NCBI GenBank assembly: GCA_016711505.1
Contig: JADJSV010000008.1
Location: 131,035-195,034 of the forward strand
Source of the DNA: Bacteroidota bacterium
GTDB lineage: Bacteria; Bacteroidota; Bacteroidia; AKYH767-A; 2013-40CM-41-45
Length of the DNA: 64,000 nucleotides
Reading direction: 5' to 3'
Part shown: positions 34,950-44,102 of the stretch, piece by piece
Layout: every line of letters starts with the position of its first letter
Position numbering within the stretch: position 1 is the stretch's first letter
Translations under genes and position numbers: made by a program
The notes under the pieces: model-generated
The model's database searches: none
What the model was told of the DNA's origin: nothing
What the model saw: only the letters and a program-made list of their open reading frames with translations

Positions 34950-36401
34950 ATGTCTGACCTCTACAGTGAAGATCTTGCTCCCATACCACAAGAGAAAAGA
35001 TCATGGAATACCTGGAACTATGCTGCTTTATGGATAAGCATGTCGTTATGTATTCCAACTTATATGCTTGCCAGTTCATTGATCGGGGGCGGTATGAATT
35101 GGTGGCAGGCTATTCTTACAATCTTTCTTGGCAATACAATAGTACTCCTTCCAATGATCCTCAATGGACATGCCGGAGCTAAATTTGGTATTCCATTTCC
35201 TGTTTTAGCAAGAGCAAGTTTCGGTACAAGAGGAGCTAATATTCCTGCAATGTTACGTGCAATTGTAGCTTGCGGATGGTTTGGTATACAGACCTGGATC
35301 GGAGGGTTTGCTTTATTTCAGATGTGGAAAGTCTGGATGCCGTCAGTAGAAAATTTACCACAGATTTTTCCGGCATCCTTTGGTCTGGAAACAGGACCTG
35401 CAATAACATTTTTTATTTTCTGGCTGATCAATATGTATGTTGTGAAACTTGGTGTCGACAGTATTAAAAAATTGTTGATCTTTAAAGCATTCTTTCTTCC
35501 TATTGCAGCACTTGCATTATTGTTCTGGGCAATTTCAGCAGGTAATGGCCTGGGACCAATTTTATCACAGCCTTCAAAATTTGAAACGAATGCTGAATTC
35601 TGGAAATATTTTTTTCCGGGGCTTACAGGCATGGTCGGATATTGGGCAACATTGTCATTGAACATTCCTGACTTTACACGATATGCAAAAAGTCAGAGAG
35701 CGCAGATTGTAGGACAAGCGATTGGACTTCCGACATCAATGACATTATTTTCTTTTATCGGAGTAGTTGTAACATCAGCTACTGTTATTATTTACGGAAG
35801 TATGATCTGGGATCCGTTAGTACTTGCAGGAAAATTCACCAGCAAGTGGCTGGTAAGTTTTGCAATGATAGCAGTTGCACTCTCTACATTAGCAACAAAT
35901 ATTGCTGCAAACATTGTTAGTCCGGCAAACGACTTTGCTAATTTATCCCCTTCAAGAATTTCATTTACTACCGGCGGCTACATTACAGGAATTATCGGCA
36001 TTTTAATTTTTCCGTGGAAGCTCATCGCTGATCCGAACGGATATATTTTCACATGGCTTATCGCCTACTCTTCTTTACTTGGCCCTGTTGGCGGAATTAT
36101 GATAGCAGATTATTTCTACATTAAAAAACAAAATCTTGTTGTGAAGGAGTTGTATGAAACCAAAGCACGATATACGTATCAGAATGGTTTTAACCGTGCA
36201 GCTATCATAGCACTTTTACTTGGCATCATTCCAAACATTCCCGGATTTCTGGTAGCAATACACGTCATTCCAACTGAATCTGTTTATGAATGGATCTCCG
36301 GACTTTACAACTATGCGTGGTTTGTGGGATTTGGGGTTTCGTTTTTTGTTTATCTTTTTTTAAATAAAAAAGTTCAAGGTTCAATGTTTAAGCATTCTTG
36401 A
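34950..36401 (+). CDS. NCS1-family nucleobase/allantoin permease
   Basis: 483 residues, about 12 membrane helices. N-terminal Leu-Ala-Pro-Ile-Pro-Gln-Glu-Lys-Arg-Ser-Trp-Asn-Thr-Trp-Asn-Tyr-Ala-Ala-Leu-Trp and Gly-Ala-Lys-Phe-Gly-Ile-Pro-Phe-Pro-Val-Leu-Ala-Arg-Ala-Ser-Phe-Gly are hallmark NCS1 motifs, as is Ile-Pro-Asp-Phe-Thr-Arg-Tyr-Ala. Members are sodium- or proton-coupled importers of uracil, cytosine, allantoin, hydantoin or purines. The cluster fits uracil, cytosine or allantoin; the exact substrate cannot be read from sequence. Its last 14 bp overlap the convergent xdhC. Confidence 0.92.
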   Translation: MSDLYSEDLAPIPQEKRSWNTWNYAALWISMSLCIPTYMLASSLIGGGMNWWQAILTIFLGNTIVLLPMILNGHAGAKFGIPFPVLARASFGTRGANIPAMLRAIVACGWFGIQTWIGGFALFQMWKVWMPSVENLPQIFPASFGLETGPAITFFIFWLINMYVVKLGVDSIKKLLIFKAFFLPIAALALLFWAISAGNGLGPILSQPSKFETNAEFWKYFFPGLTGMVGYWATLSLNIPDFTRYAKSQRAQIVGQAIGLPTSMTLFSFIGVVVTSATVIIYGSMIWDPLVLAGKFTSKWLVSFAMIAVALSTLATNIAANIVSPANDFANLSPSRISFTTGGYITGIIGILIFPWKLIADPNGYIFTWLIAYSSLLGPVGGIMIADYFYIKKQNLVVKELYETKARYTYQNGFNRAAIIALLLGIIPNIPGFLVAIHVIPTESVYEWISGLYNYAWFVGFGVSFFVYLFLNKKVQGSMFKHS

Positions 36402-37345
36402 TTTTAATGATCTCCCCCGCAATACTCACAGCAATTTCCATCGGTGTCTGACTTTTTATTGAAAGACCGATTGGTGAATGAATTTTCTCGAGTTGTTTCA
36501 ATTTCAATCCATCTTTTTTCCATTCTTTAAAAAGTTCATCCATTTTTGTCTGGCTTCCGAGGACTCCCAGATATTTAAAATCTTTATTGATCACAGAACG
36601 AAGAGCAAGATTATCACTTCTATATCCGAAAGTCATAATTACCACATAAACATTTTCACCACCGGAAATCAATTCAGAAAGTTCAGAGTAGTCTTTCAAA
36701 AATGTTTTCTGATGCACAAAATCATTTTCTAACATCGTATTTAAGGCGAGGCGGTCATCGTAAATGTGAATATAAAAATCCATCTTCGACATTAACTCCG
36801 ATAAAGCAAGTCCGCAATGTCCGCCTCCAATAATGTGTATAATATTTTTATATCCGGTCCGCTCCTTGTATTTCCATTCAGTCTCACTTTTCATTTCAAA
36901 AAAATAATTCTCTTTAATAGGAACAATTGAGAATTGTAAAACCTATCGGACTTAATGTTAATGTACCATGCTGACTTCTTTGCAGAGAACTGATCAGCAA
37001 TTTTACGGTATCGATATCATCACTTTTTATTGGAGCAAGATAAATTGTTTGTTCACCGGAACAGATCATTCCGCTCTGGTTCAGTTTGGCAGATTTGCTG
37101 TGAACTTGTTTTCGAAGGATCACATCATCATCTTCTTCAAGCAGTCTTTCCTTTGCAAGATCCACGAACTTATGTTCCATCATACCACCTCCGATTGAAC
37201 CGACAAGTCTGTTATGTGAGATTGCCATCTTGAATCCTCTTCGTCCCGGGCTGCTTCCATGGCTTTCGAGGACACACATGAGTATGACAGGCTCACCTGT
37301 TTCCAGTTGACTTAGAACAAATTGCCATAGTTTTAATTCTGTCAT
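36388..37345 (-). pseudogene. xdhC: XdhC molybdenum-cofactor chaperone, frameshifted
   Basis: Two adjacent minus-strand frames (37345-36914 and 36894-36388) are the halves of one XdhC/CoxI protein. The N-terminal XdhC_CoxI domain has Glu-Ser-His-Gly-Ser-Ser-Pro-Gly-Arg and Gly-Ser-Ile-Gly-Gly-Gly; the C-terminal Rossmann domain has Ile-Ile-Gly-Gly-Gly-His-Cys-Gly-Leu-Ala and Leu-Gly-Val-Leu-Gly-Ser. Removing one base from the run at 36938-36941 joins them through Ser-Pro-Ile-Gly-Leu-Gln-Phe-Ser-Ile-Val-Pro-Ile (about 318 residues). XdhC holds and inserts sulfurated Mo cofactor into xanthine dehydrogenase, encoded 9 kb away. Whether the indel is real is undetermined. Confidence 0.85.
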
Positions 37346-37378
37346 AGAAGAATTACATTCAGAAATCGAAATTAATTC

Positions 37379-37386
37379 TATTTTTG
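37379..37386 (+). promoter_or_regulatory. Candidate -7 promoter element for allB
   Basis: TATTTTTG, a perfect TAnnTTTG match, 27 bp before the ATG at 37414. AAAGGAG directly abuts that ATG. The element supports starting allB at 37414 rather than at the in-frame TTG (37384), which lies inside it. Confidence 0.45.
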
Positions 37387-37413
37387 TTTACAATCACAAT
37401 TATTATAAAGGAG

Positions 37414-38763
37414 ATGTCGAAAAAATTAGCCATTATCAGTGATCATATTGTAACTCCATCGGGAATAATTTCCGGTTGTGTAATCATTGAAAATGGTAAG
37501 ATCACTGAGATCGATTCAGTATTACCAGGCGATTTCGATGGCGAGGTAGATATGGTGAGAAGCAATTATGTAATGCCCGGATTAATTGATCCGCATGTTC
37601 ATATCAATGAACCCGGACGGACAAACTGGGAGGGATTTGAAACGGCTACCATGGCTGCTGCTGCTTCCGGAATTACATTACTTGTGGATATGCCTTTGAA
37701 CTCCGCTCCTGTAACTACAAATGTTGCCAACTTTAAATTGAAACTTGCAGCTACTGAAAACAAACTTAATGTAAATGTTGGATTCTGGGGTGGAGTAATT
37801 CCCGGTAATGGTAAAGAATTGGATGAATTACTGAAAGCAGGTGTTCTTGGATTAAAAGCATTTCTTACACATTCCGGCATCGATGATTTTCCAAATACAG
37901 AACGTGCTGATTTGAAAAATGCTCTCGATATAATAAAGAAATATGACAAACCACTTCTTGTTCATTGCGAATTGACAGATGATCATCCGGGAATTGAAAA
38001 TCATAATAAAAATCCGAGTGACTACATGGCGTATCTTGGATCCCGTCCGAAAGAATGGGAGAACAAAGCCATTGCTATGATGATAGATCTGTGCAGGGAA
38101 ACAGGTTCACGTGTTCACATTGTGCATTTGTCTTCTGCTGAAGCACTGCCAATGATTGCATCTGCAAAAGAAGAAGGTTTGAATCTGACAGTTGAAACTG
38201 CGCAACATTATCTGGTTTTAAATGCAGAAGATATTCCAAACGGCGAAACAATATTTAAATGTGCTCCACCAATACGTGAGCGTGCAAATAATGACAAGTT
38301 ATGGCAAGCTTTAAAATCAGGATTGATCGATTTTGTTGCAACTGACCACTCACCTGCTCCACCTGATCTTAAAGAAATATCATCCGGTGACCTATCAAAA
38401 GCCTGGGGCGGAATTGCAGGGTTGCAATTTGCACTTTGTTCACTCTGGACAGAAGCGAAAAAAAGAAATTTCAGTGCACAGGATATAGCGAAATGGATGT
38501 CATCTTCTCCTGCAGAATTTCTAGGTTTAAACAATAAGGGAAAAATTGAAGTTGACGCTGATGCCGACATTTTCATCTGGGACCCTGAAGGTGAAACAAT
38601 TTTTAGCTCAGAAGACATTCACCACAGGCATAAGATCAGTCCATACGCAAATAAACCTTTTTCAGGAAGAGTAATTAAAACCTATCTGGCCGGTGAAGTT
38701 ATTTATGAGAATAAAAATCTTGTAAAGCCTCATAAAGGTTCTATTTTGCTCGGAAATTTTTAA
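37414..38763 (+). CDS. allB: Allantoinase
   Basis: 449-residue cyclic amidohydrolase opening the hydantoin ring of allantoin to allantoate. Metal motifs: Asp-Pro-His-Val-His (near residue 60), the lysine of Gly-Leu-Lys-Ala-Phe-Leu as probable carbamylated bridge, Leu-Val-His-Cys-Glu, His-Ile-Val-His-Leu-Ser-Ser and Ala-Thr-Asp-His-Ser-Pro. The Leu-Ile-Asp-Pro-His-Val-His-Ile-Asn-Glu-Pro-Gly-Arg-Thr-x-Trp-Glu-Gly pattern distinguishes allantoinase from dihydropyrimidinase. Start at ATG 37414. First gene of the allB-alc-uraD-uraH run. Confidence 0.93.
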   Translation: MSKKLAIISDHIVTPSGIISGCVIIENGKITEIDSVLPGDFDGEVDMVRSNYVMPGLIDPHVHINEPGRTNWEGFETATMAAAASGITLLVDMPLNSAPVTTNVANFKLKLAATENKLNVNVGFWGGVIPGNGKELDELLKAGVLGLKAFLTHSGIDDFPNTERADLKNALDIIKKYDKPLLVHCELTDDHPGIENHNKNPSDYMAYLGSRPKEWENKAIAMMIDLCRETGSRVHIVHLSSAEALPMIASAKEEGLNLTVETAQHYLVLNAEDIPNGETIFKCAPPIRERANNDKLWQALKSGLIDFVATDHSPAPPDLKEISSGDLSKAWGGIAGLQFALCSLWTEAKKRNFSAQDIAKWMSSSPAEFLGLNNKGKIEVDADADIFIWDPEGETIFSSEDIHHRHKISPYANKPFSGRVIKTYLAGEVIYENKNLVKPHKGSILLGNF

Positions 38764-38784
38764 GACATTTACTGCCTTTACAAA

Positions 38785-39801
38785 ATGAAAAATATGAATG
38801 AAACAAATGCACCCGCTTTTACAAAAATGATCGATCTGGCAGCAGAAAGATTAGGTGGAAAGGCTCTTTCTTGTAGTGATGATTTTTTTGCTGAGAAAGA
38901 AAATCTGTTAAAGCCGGGACGAGGAATATTCATTGCAGACAAATATACAGATCGCGGTAAATGGATGGATGGATGGGAATCAAGGCGTAAGCGAGTTCCG
39001 GGGCATGACTGGTGTGTTATACGACTGGCTACCGAAGGTAAGATCTCAGGTGTTGATATTGACACCAACTTCTTTCTTGGTAATCATCCGCCATTTGCAT
39101 CAATTGAAGCATGCAATGCTGCAGGAATGAATGATGATGATGTGTTGAATAATAAAATCGAGTGGAAAGAGATTCTGACAAAATCTCCGTTGAATCCCGG
39201 GAGTCAGAATTTTTATGAAATAAAAAACACAGAAGCATTTACTCACATTCGTTTGCATATTTATCCTGATGGTGGTGTAGCGCGTTTGAAAGTTTATGGT
39301 GAAGTGAGTAAAAACTGGTCACTGATAAAAGCAGATGAACAAATCGATCTTGCTGCAGCAATCAATGGCGCTCGTTCCGTACTTTGCAACGATATGTTCT
39401 TTTCTCATATGGACAATCTCATTATGCCCGGCAGAGGAATTAATATGGGCGATGGCTGGGAAACAAAACGAAACAGAACTCCAAACAATAAAGATTGGGT
39501 TATTGTCAGACTTGCTCATAAAGGAACAGTTGATAAAATTCTAGTCGATACATGTCATTTCAAAGGAAATTATCCTGATAGTTGTATGATAGAAGGATGT
39601 AATATTGATATGGCAAGTGAGGAAAAATTAAAATCCGGTGATATTTCATGGACGACAATTTTACCACAAACAAAATTGCAGGCAGATCATGAACATTACT
39701 TCGAATCATTGAGCGCGACCGGACCGTTTACACATGTCCGTTTAACTATATTCCCCGATGGCGGAATAAGCAGAATGAGAATTTTTGGAAAGAAAGCATA
39801 G
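38785..39801 (+). CDS. alc: Allantoicase
   Basis: 338 residues made of two homologous beta-sandwich repeats. Repeat 1 has Asp-Asp-Phe-Phe-Ala-Glu...Lys-Pro-Gly-Arg-Gly and Gly-Trp-Glu-Ser-Arg-Arg; repeat 2 Asn-Asp-Met-Phe-Phe-Ser...Met-Pro-Gly-Arg-Gly and Gly-Trp-Glu-Thr-Lys-Arg. Both end with Phe-Thr-His-(Ile/Val)-Arg-Leu...Pro-Asp-Gly-Gly. Hydrolyses allantoate to ureidoglycolate and urea. The stop is immediately followed by the uraD ATG. Confidence 0.95.
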   Translation: MKNMNETNAPAFTKMIDLAAERLGGKALSCSDDFFAEKENLLKPGRGIFIADKYTDRGKWMDGWESRRKRVPGHDWCVIRLATEGKISGVDIDTNFFLGNHPPFASIEACNAAGMNDDDVLNNKIEWKEILTKSPLNPGSQNFYEIKNTEAFTHIRLHIYPDGGVARLKVYGEVSKNWSLIKADEQIDLAAAINGARSVLCNDMFFSHMDNLIMPGRGINMGDGWETKRNRTPNNKDWVIVRLAHKGTVDKILVDTCHFKGNYPDSCMIEGCNIDMASEEKLKSGDISWTTILPQTKLQADHEHYFESLSATGPFTHVRLTIFPDGGISRMRIFGKKA

Positions 39802-40302
39802 ATGACAATAAAAGAATTCAATCAACTGAGATCAGAAGAAGCACAAGCAGAGATCTTCAAATGTTGTGGAAGTACAAATTGGGCAATAAAATTAACAGAT
39901 AATCGTCCGTTTACAACTATTGATGACTTGAGAATTACATCAGACACAATTTGGTCTGCATGTTCTGTAGACGACTTTTTAGAGGCGTTTTCACATCATC
40001 CGAAAATCGGAGATAAAAGTTCTTTGCAAAAAAAATTCGCTACAAAAGAATGGGCATCAAATGAACAATCAGGCGTGAATGAAGCGAGTGATACAATTCT
40101 GAATGAACTTGCAAACAGAAATGAAGAATATGAAAAAAAGTTCGGATTCATTTTTATTGTTTGTGCAACGGGTAAGTCGGCAAGCGAAATGCTGGAGCTT
40201 TTAAACAAGAGACTTCCTAATACACCGGACACAGAAATTAAGATCGCTGCCCGGGAGCAAAACAAAATTACACATCTTAGAATAAACAAATTATTTTCAT
40301 GA
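39802..40302 (+). CDS. uraD: OHCU decarboxylase
   Basis: 166 residues. Converts 2-oxo-4-hydroxy-4-carboxy-5-ureidoimidazoline to S-allantoin. It has the His-His-Pro-Lys-Ile-Gly-Asp (catalytic His) motif near residue 67, Ala-Ser-Asn-Glu-Gln-Ser-Gly in the middle helix, Lys-Phe-Gly-Phe-Ile-Phe-Ile-Val-Cys-Ala (oxyanion strand) and Glu-x-Lys-Ile-Ala-Ala-Arg-Glu-Gln at the end. Begins directly after alc and overlaps uraH by 4 bp. Confidence 0.94.
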   Translation: MTIKEFNQLRSEEAQAEIFKCCGSTNWAIKLTDNRPFTTIDDLRITSDTIWSACSVDDFLEAFSHHPKIGDKSSLQKKFATKEWASNEQSGVNEASDTILNELANRNEEYEKKFGFIFIVCATGKSASEMLELLNKRLPNTPDTEIKIAAREQNKITHLRINKLFS

Positions 40303-40637
40303 GTCAGATAACTACACACATTCTTGACACTTCACTGGGAAAACCTGCAAAAGGAATTCTGATCCGTCTCGAACAAAGCACATTTGAAAACTGGTCAGCA
40401 GTAGCATCGGGAGTTACAAATGATGATGGCCGAATCAGCGATCTGTTACCAAAAGAAAAAAAACTTGCACATGGAAATTACAGAATGATCTTTGAAGTAA
40501 AATCCTATTTTGAAAAACAAAATATAAAAAGTTTCTATCCAAGTGTTACTGTTGAATTTGAGATCAGTGAAGATTCACATTATCATGTTCCGTTATTGTT
40601 GAATCCCTTTGGATATTCGACATATAGAGGGAGTTAA
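40299..40637 (+). CDS. uraH: 5-hydroxyisourate hydrolase (transthyretin-like)
   Basis: 112 residues. Hydrolyses 5-hydroxyisourate, the PuuD product, to OHCU. Diagnostic features: Thr-His-Ile-Leu-Asp-Thr near the N-terminus, Asn-Asp-Asp-Gly-Arg-Ile, Tyr-His-Val-Pro-Leu-Leu-Leu-Asn-Pro and the C-terminal Tyr-Arg-Gly-Ser tetrapeptide that separates HIU hydrolases from transthyretin. ATGA overlap with uraD. Confidence 0.96.
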   Translation: MSQITTHILDTSLGKPAKGILIRLEQSTFENWSAVASGVTNDDGRISDLLPKEKKLAHGNYRMIFEVKSYFEKQNIKSFYPSVTVEFEISEDSHYHVPLLLNPFGYSTYRGS

Positions 40638-40654
40638 GCTTTAAGTAATTCAAG

Positions 40655-40709
40655 ATTCGTAATTCGAGATTCGAATTGCGCCTCGAATTACGAAATACGA
40701 ATTACGAAT
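40655..40709. repeat. Heptamer-based imperfect hairpin
   Basis: Left arm ATTCGTAATTCG... (from 40655) and right arm ...CGAATTACGAAT (to 40709) are reverse complements with a few mismatches; both are built from GAATTAC/GTAATTC heptamers. It lies in the 104-bp spacer between uraH and the DUF6986 gene. Could act as an mRNA structure or a dispersed repeat. Confidence 0.8.
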
Positions 40710-40741
40710 AAACGTACATCAAAATCAAAGTAACCATAAAG

Positions 40742-42169
40742 ATGAAATTATCAATTCCTACAGAAGCTACAGAAAAAGTATTAAATGAATTGCAGGTAGC
40801 AAACCTGGCTTTTCAGAAAGTTTATCCTGGAGAAAATTCAGACCGACAGCCGGTGCATACAGTTTATGGTGGCGCGAATTTATTTAAATCTGATACCACT
40901 GTAAAAATGGGTCAGATTGCACTGAAGAGCTTTAAAACAAATGCACCTAATTTTTCGGTTCTGGCAAAAGTTCTGGAGTTAACAGGACACGAATCGTTAC
41001 CAACGACAGTTTCAGATATTCAGATACTGGAAAGCAAACTTGATAAAATGTCGGACGACGACAGAAAAAAAGAAAGTGCGTGGTTACCATATACAGTTTA
41101 TAAAAAGATCTCTGCTAAACTGGAGCGTGAAGCTGTTGAAGATTTCAGGATCGATTTTGAAGATGGATTTGGAAATCGTCCCGATAAAGAAGAAGATGAA
41201 ACAGCAGTGAATGCGGCGAAAGAACTTGCAAAAGGAATGAAAGACAAAACTGTTTCTCCTTTCATTGGGATCCGGATAAAACCTTTTACTGAAGATCTTA
41301 AAGCAAGAGGTATCAGAACACTTGATATTTTCATCACTACATTGCTTGAAAATTCAGGAAATAAAATTCCGGATAATTTTGTTGTAATGCTTCCGAAGGT
41401 AACAATACCTCAACAGATAGAAGCATTGGTGAAACTGTTCGAAGCACTTGAAAAAGTTCACAGTCTTCCGTCCGGCACATTGAAAATGGAAATGATGGTT
41501 GAAGCAACACAAGCGGTCATGGATGAAAATGGAAAGAATCCACTTCTAGGTTTGATCAGAGCAGGTAAAGGAAGATGTATTGCTGCACATTTTGGAACGT
41601 ACGATTATACTGCATCATGTAATATCACAGCAAAATTCCAGACGATGGATCATCCTGTTTGCGACTTTGCGCATCACATGACAAGGGTTGCCTTAGGCGG
41701 AACAGGAATTATGCTTTCTGATGGAGCAACGAATGTTATGCCTGTTGGTCCACACCGTGGAGAAAACCTCACGCTTGATCAGGAAATCGAAAACAGAACT
41801 GTAGTACATAGCGCATGGAAACTTGGCTATGGTCATACTATGCATTCATTGATCAACGGATTTTATCAGGGCTGGGACTTGAATCCGGCACAGTTACCGA
41901 TGCGGTATGCAGCTACATACACATTCTTTCTTGAAAGTTATGAAGATGCTGCTTTGCGTTTGAAGAACTTTGTAGACAAAGCAGCCCAAGCAACATTGTC
42001 GGGCGATGTATTTGATGATGCAGCAACCGGACAAGGTTTATTGAATTACTTCCTTAAAGCGTTGAATTGCGGAGCGATTACGGAAAAGGAAGCATTGGCA
42101 ACCGGTTTAACAATTGATGAAATAAGAAGTCGTTCATTTTATAGAATACTTGTTGGTCGCCGTAAATAA
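40742..42169 (+). CDS. DUF6986 aldolase/citrate-lyase-like enzyme of unknown reaction
   Basis: 475 residues with a CitE/HpcH-like TIM-barrel pattern: Asp-Arg-Gln-Pro-Val-His-Thr-Val-Tyr near the N-terminus, Arg-Ile-Asp-Phe-Glu-Asp-Gly-Phe-Gly (metal-binding Glu/Asp equivalent of the CitE Asp-Leu-Glu-Asp motif), Met-Leu-Pro-Lys-Val, Met-Met-Val-Glu-Ala (second metal Glu) and His-Phe-Gly-Thr-Tyr-Asp-Tyr-Thr-Ala. These are features I associate with DUF6986, also found beside ureide-degradation genes in other phyla. The reaction is not established. Related folds use glyoxylate or acyl-CoA esters; since no ureidoglycolate lyase is seen here, action on ureidoglycolate or glyoxylate is a reasonable guess. 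Intact reading frame. Confidence 0.8.
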   Translation: MKLSIPTEATEKVLNELQVANLAFQKVYPGENSDRQPVHTVYGGANLFKSDTTVKMGQIALKSFKTNAPNFSVLAKVLELTGHESLPTTVSDIQILESKLDKMSDDDRKKESAWLPYTVYKKISAKLEREAVEDFRIDFEDGFGNRPDKEEDETAVNAAKELAKGMKDKTVSPFIGIRIKPFTEDLKARGIRTLDIFITTLLENSGNKIPDNFVVMLPKVTIPQQIEALVKLFEALEKVHSLPSGTLKMEMMVEATQAVMDENGKNPLLGLIRAGKGRCIAAHFGTYDYTASCNITAKFQTMDHPVCDFAHHMTRVALGGTGIMLSDGATNVMPVGPHRGENLTLDQEIENRTVVHSAWKLGYGHTMHSLINGFYQGWDLNPAQLPMRYAATYTFFLESYEDAALRLKNFVDKAAQATLSGDVFDDAATGQGLLNYFLKALNCGAITEKEALATGLTIDEIRSRSFYRILVGRRK

Positions 42170-42188
42170 TATTTAGATCCTGCTGATT

Positions 42189-43584
42189 ATGTCACCTGTT
42201 TATCTTGCTTTAGGAATTGCTGTTTTGCTTTTGATCACAATCATAGCGTTGAATAAAGGCATGTCTATACTTAGCAGGAAAGACAATTCTGAAGAAGCAC
42301 TTGCAGCGAGCGGAATATTAAAACAAAGCCGCACTACCCTGTTTACACTGATGATTGTATCAGCAGCTATATTTGTCGGCGGACAATTTTTAGCAGGAAG
42401 CGGCATGGAAGCACATATCATGGACTGGATGAATTTGTTAGTCCGATGGATCCACGTTGTGTTTGGAATTGCATGGATCGGCGCATCCTTCTATTTTATT
42501 TTTCTTGAAAACAGTCTGAACAGAACCGAAAATTTACGTGATGAATTAGCGGGAAATTTATGGGCAATTCATGGCGGCGGATTTTATTATGTAGAAAAGT
42601 ATAAAACTGCTCCCGGAGTTTTGCCAAAAAAACTTCACTGGTTTAAATACGAAGCATATTTCACATGGCTTTCGGGTTTTGTGTTGTTGAACATCGTTTA
42701 TTATATGAATGCAAAGTCATATATGATCGATCCGGCAGTGCGTGATATCAGTCCGGCTACGGCAATTATGATCGGTCTGGGGAGCATGATCAGCGGTTGG
42801 ATCATCTATGACCTTTTGTGCAAATCACCTTTGGTTCACAAGAAAAACTTTCGCTATAATCGGTTTCCTGATCGTAGTTCTCTACTCTATCGTCTTAAGT
42901 AAATTTTTAAGTGGTCGTGCTGCATTCATGCATATTGGAGCATTGCTGGGAACAATCATGGCAGGGAATGTGTTTTTTACTATCATTCCTTCACAGAAAG
43001 AATTAGTAGCAGCTGCAACAGAAGGTCGGCCATTGAATCCGGAGCTTGGGAAAATGGCAGGACTACGGTCGTTGCACAACAATTATATTACGTTACCGGT
43101 GATTTTTGTGATGATCAGCAATCACTTCCCGGTTACATTTGGTCATTCATGGAATTGGGCAATTCTGGCAGGTTTAACTATTGCCAGTGTTGCTGTACGT
43201 CATTACATAAATTTACATGAAAAGGGACAAAAAGCAGTATGGATGATTCCATTTGCTACTATAGCAATTTTAGCACTCATCATTGTTACTGCACCTGCAA
43301 AATTCAAAGGGAAAGATAACACACCGGTTAAATACAGTGAGGTGCAAACAATTTTTCAATTGCGCTGTAATCAATGTCATTCAGCCAAGCCGAGTGATGA
43401 TGTGCAACTTGTTGCTCCGAATGGAGTCATGTTCGACAACTATGAGCAAATTCATAAGATGACTGATAAGATCATGCTACGTGCAGTCAATACACAATCA
43501 ATGCCGCAGGGGAATAAAACGGGAATGACGGTTGAGGAAAGGGAGGTTATTGGGAGGTGGATTCAGCAGGGAGCTCATAATTAA
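42189..43584 (+). pseudogene. puuD: Membrane urate hydroxylase PuuD with cytochrome c tail, frameshifted
   Basis: Two frames (42189 to about 42847, then to 43584) join as one about 464-residue protein if one A is removed from the A5 run at 42843-42847, giving Val-His-Lys-Lys-Thr-Phe-Ala-Ile-Ile-Gly. About eight membrane helices form the PuuD urate oxidase domain (Arg-Trp-Ile-His-Val-Val-Phe-Gly-Ile-Ala-Trp-Ile-Gly-Ala-Ser-Phe-Tyr and Ser-Leu-His-Asn-Asn-Tyr). The periplasmic end has Cys-Asn-Gln-Cys-His with Ser-Met-Pro-Gln-Gly as distal region. Oxidises urate to 5-hydroxyisourate and passes electrons through the heme to the respiratory chain. Confidence 0.85.
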
Positions 43585-43603
43585 TAATGAAGTGGAATGG
43601 AAT

Positions 43604-43698
43604 GAAGTGAAGTGAAGTGAAGTGAAGTGAAGTGAAGTGAAGTGAAGTGAAGTGAAGTGAAGTGAAGTGAAGTGAAGTGAAGTGAAGTGAAGTGAAGT
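43604..43698. repeat. GAAGT pentanucleotide microsatellite, 19 copies
   Basis: Nineteen uninterrupted GAAGT units with degenerate copies just before (43588-43603). Lies between the convergent ends of puuD and a lipoprotein gene, so length changes would not alter a reading frame. Confidence 0.97.
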
Positions 43699-43721
43699 TT
43701 TATTAATATAAAATTATTTTT

Positions 43722-44102
43722 TTAATCAACAATTCCTTCATAATTTATTAATTGTAAACAAGTAGAACTGTCTACAACTATAACATCGAATTGAGGGTTA
43801 ATTAATCGCGCCCCTCTTAATCCGGCATTATTATAAAATTTTTTAATAGTAGTTGAATCAGGAAAATTAAAAGTACCGAATGCAGAAATATCTGAGCCAA
43901 CAATATTTAAAACAATCCATTGCTTTCCATTTGCTTTATATTCTTTTTCAAAATAAAACCTCAATTTCTCATAGCCATTCTTTAAAATTAAATGCCTGCA
44001 ATCGTCATTACTGATTAATATGGGTTCTTTATTAGAGCATCCAGGCAGTAACACCAAACCCATAACAAATAACAAAAGATATAAATATGCTATGCTCTTC
44101 AT
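43722..44102 (-). CDS. Hypothetical lipoprotein
   Basis: 126 residues with a lipobox Leu-Leu-Pro-Gly-Cys (Cys about residue 22). The small mature domain, about 105 residues, has predicted mixed alpha/beta structure. No family recognised. Convergent with puuD; no other gene on its strand nearby. Confidence 0.65.
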   Translation of the reverse strand: MKSIAYLYLLLFVMGLVLLPGCSNKEPILISNDDCRHLILKNGYEKLRFYFEKEYKANGKQWIVLNIVGSDISAFGTFNFPDSTTIKKFYNNAGLRGARLINPQFDVIVVDSSTCLQLINYEGIVD

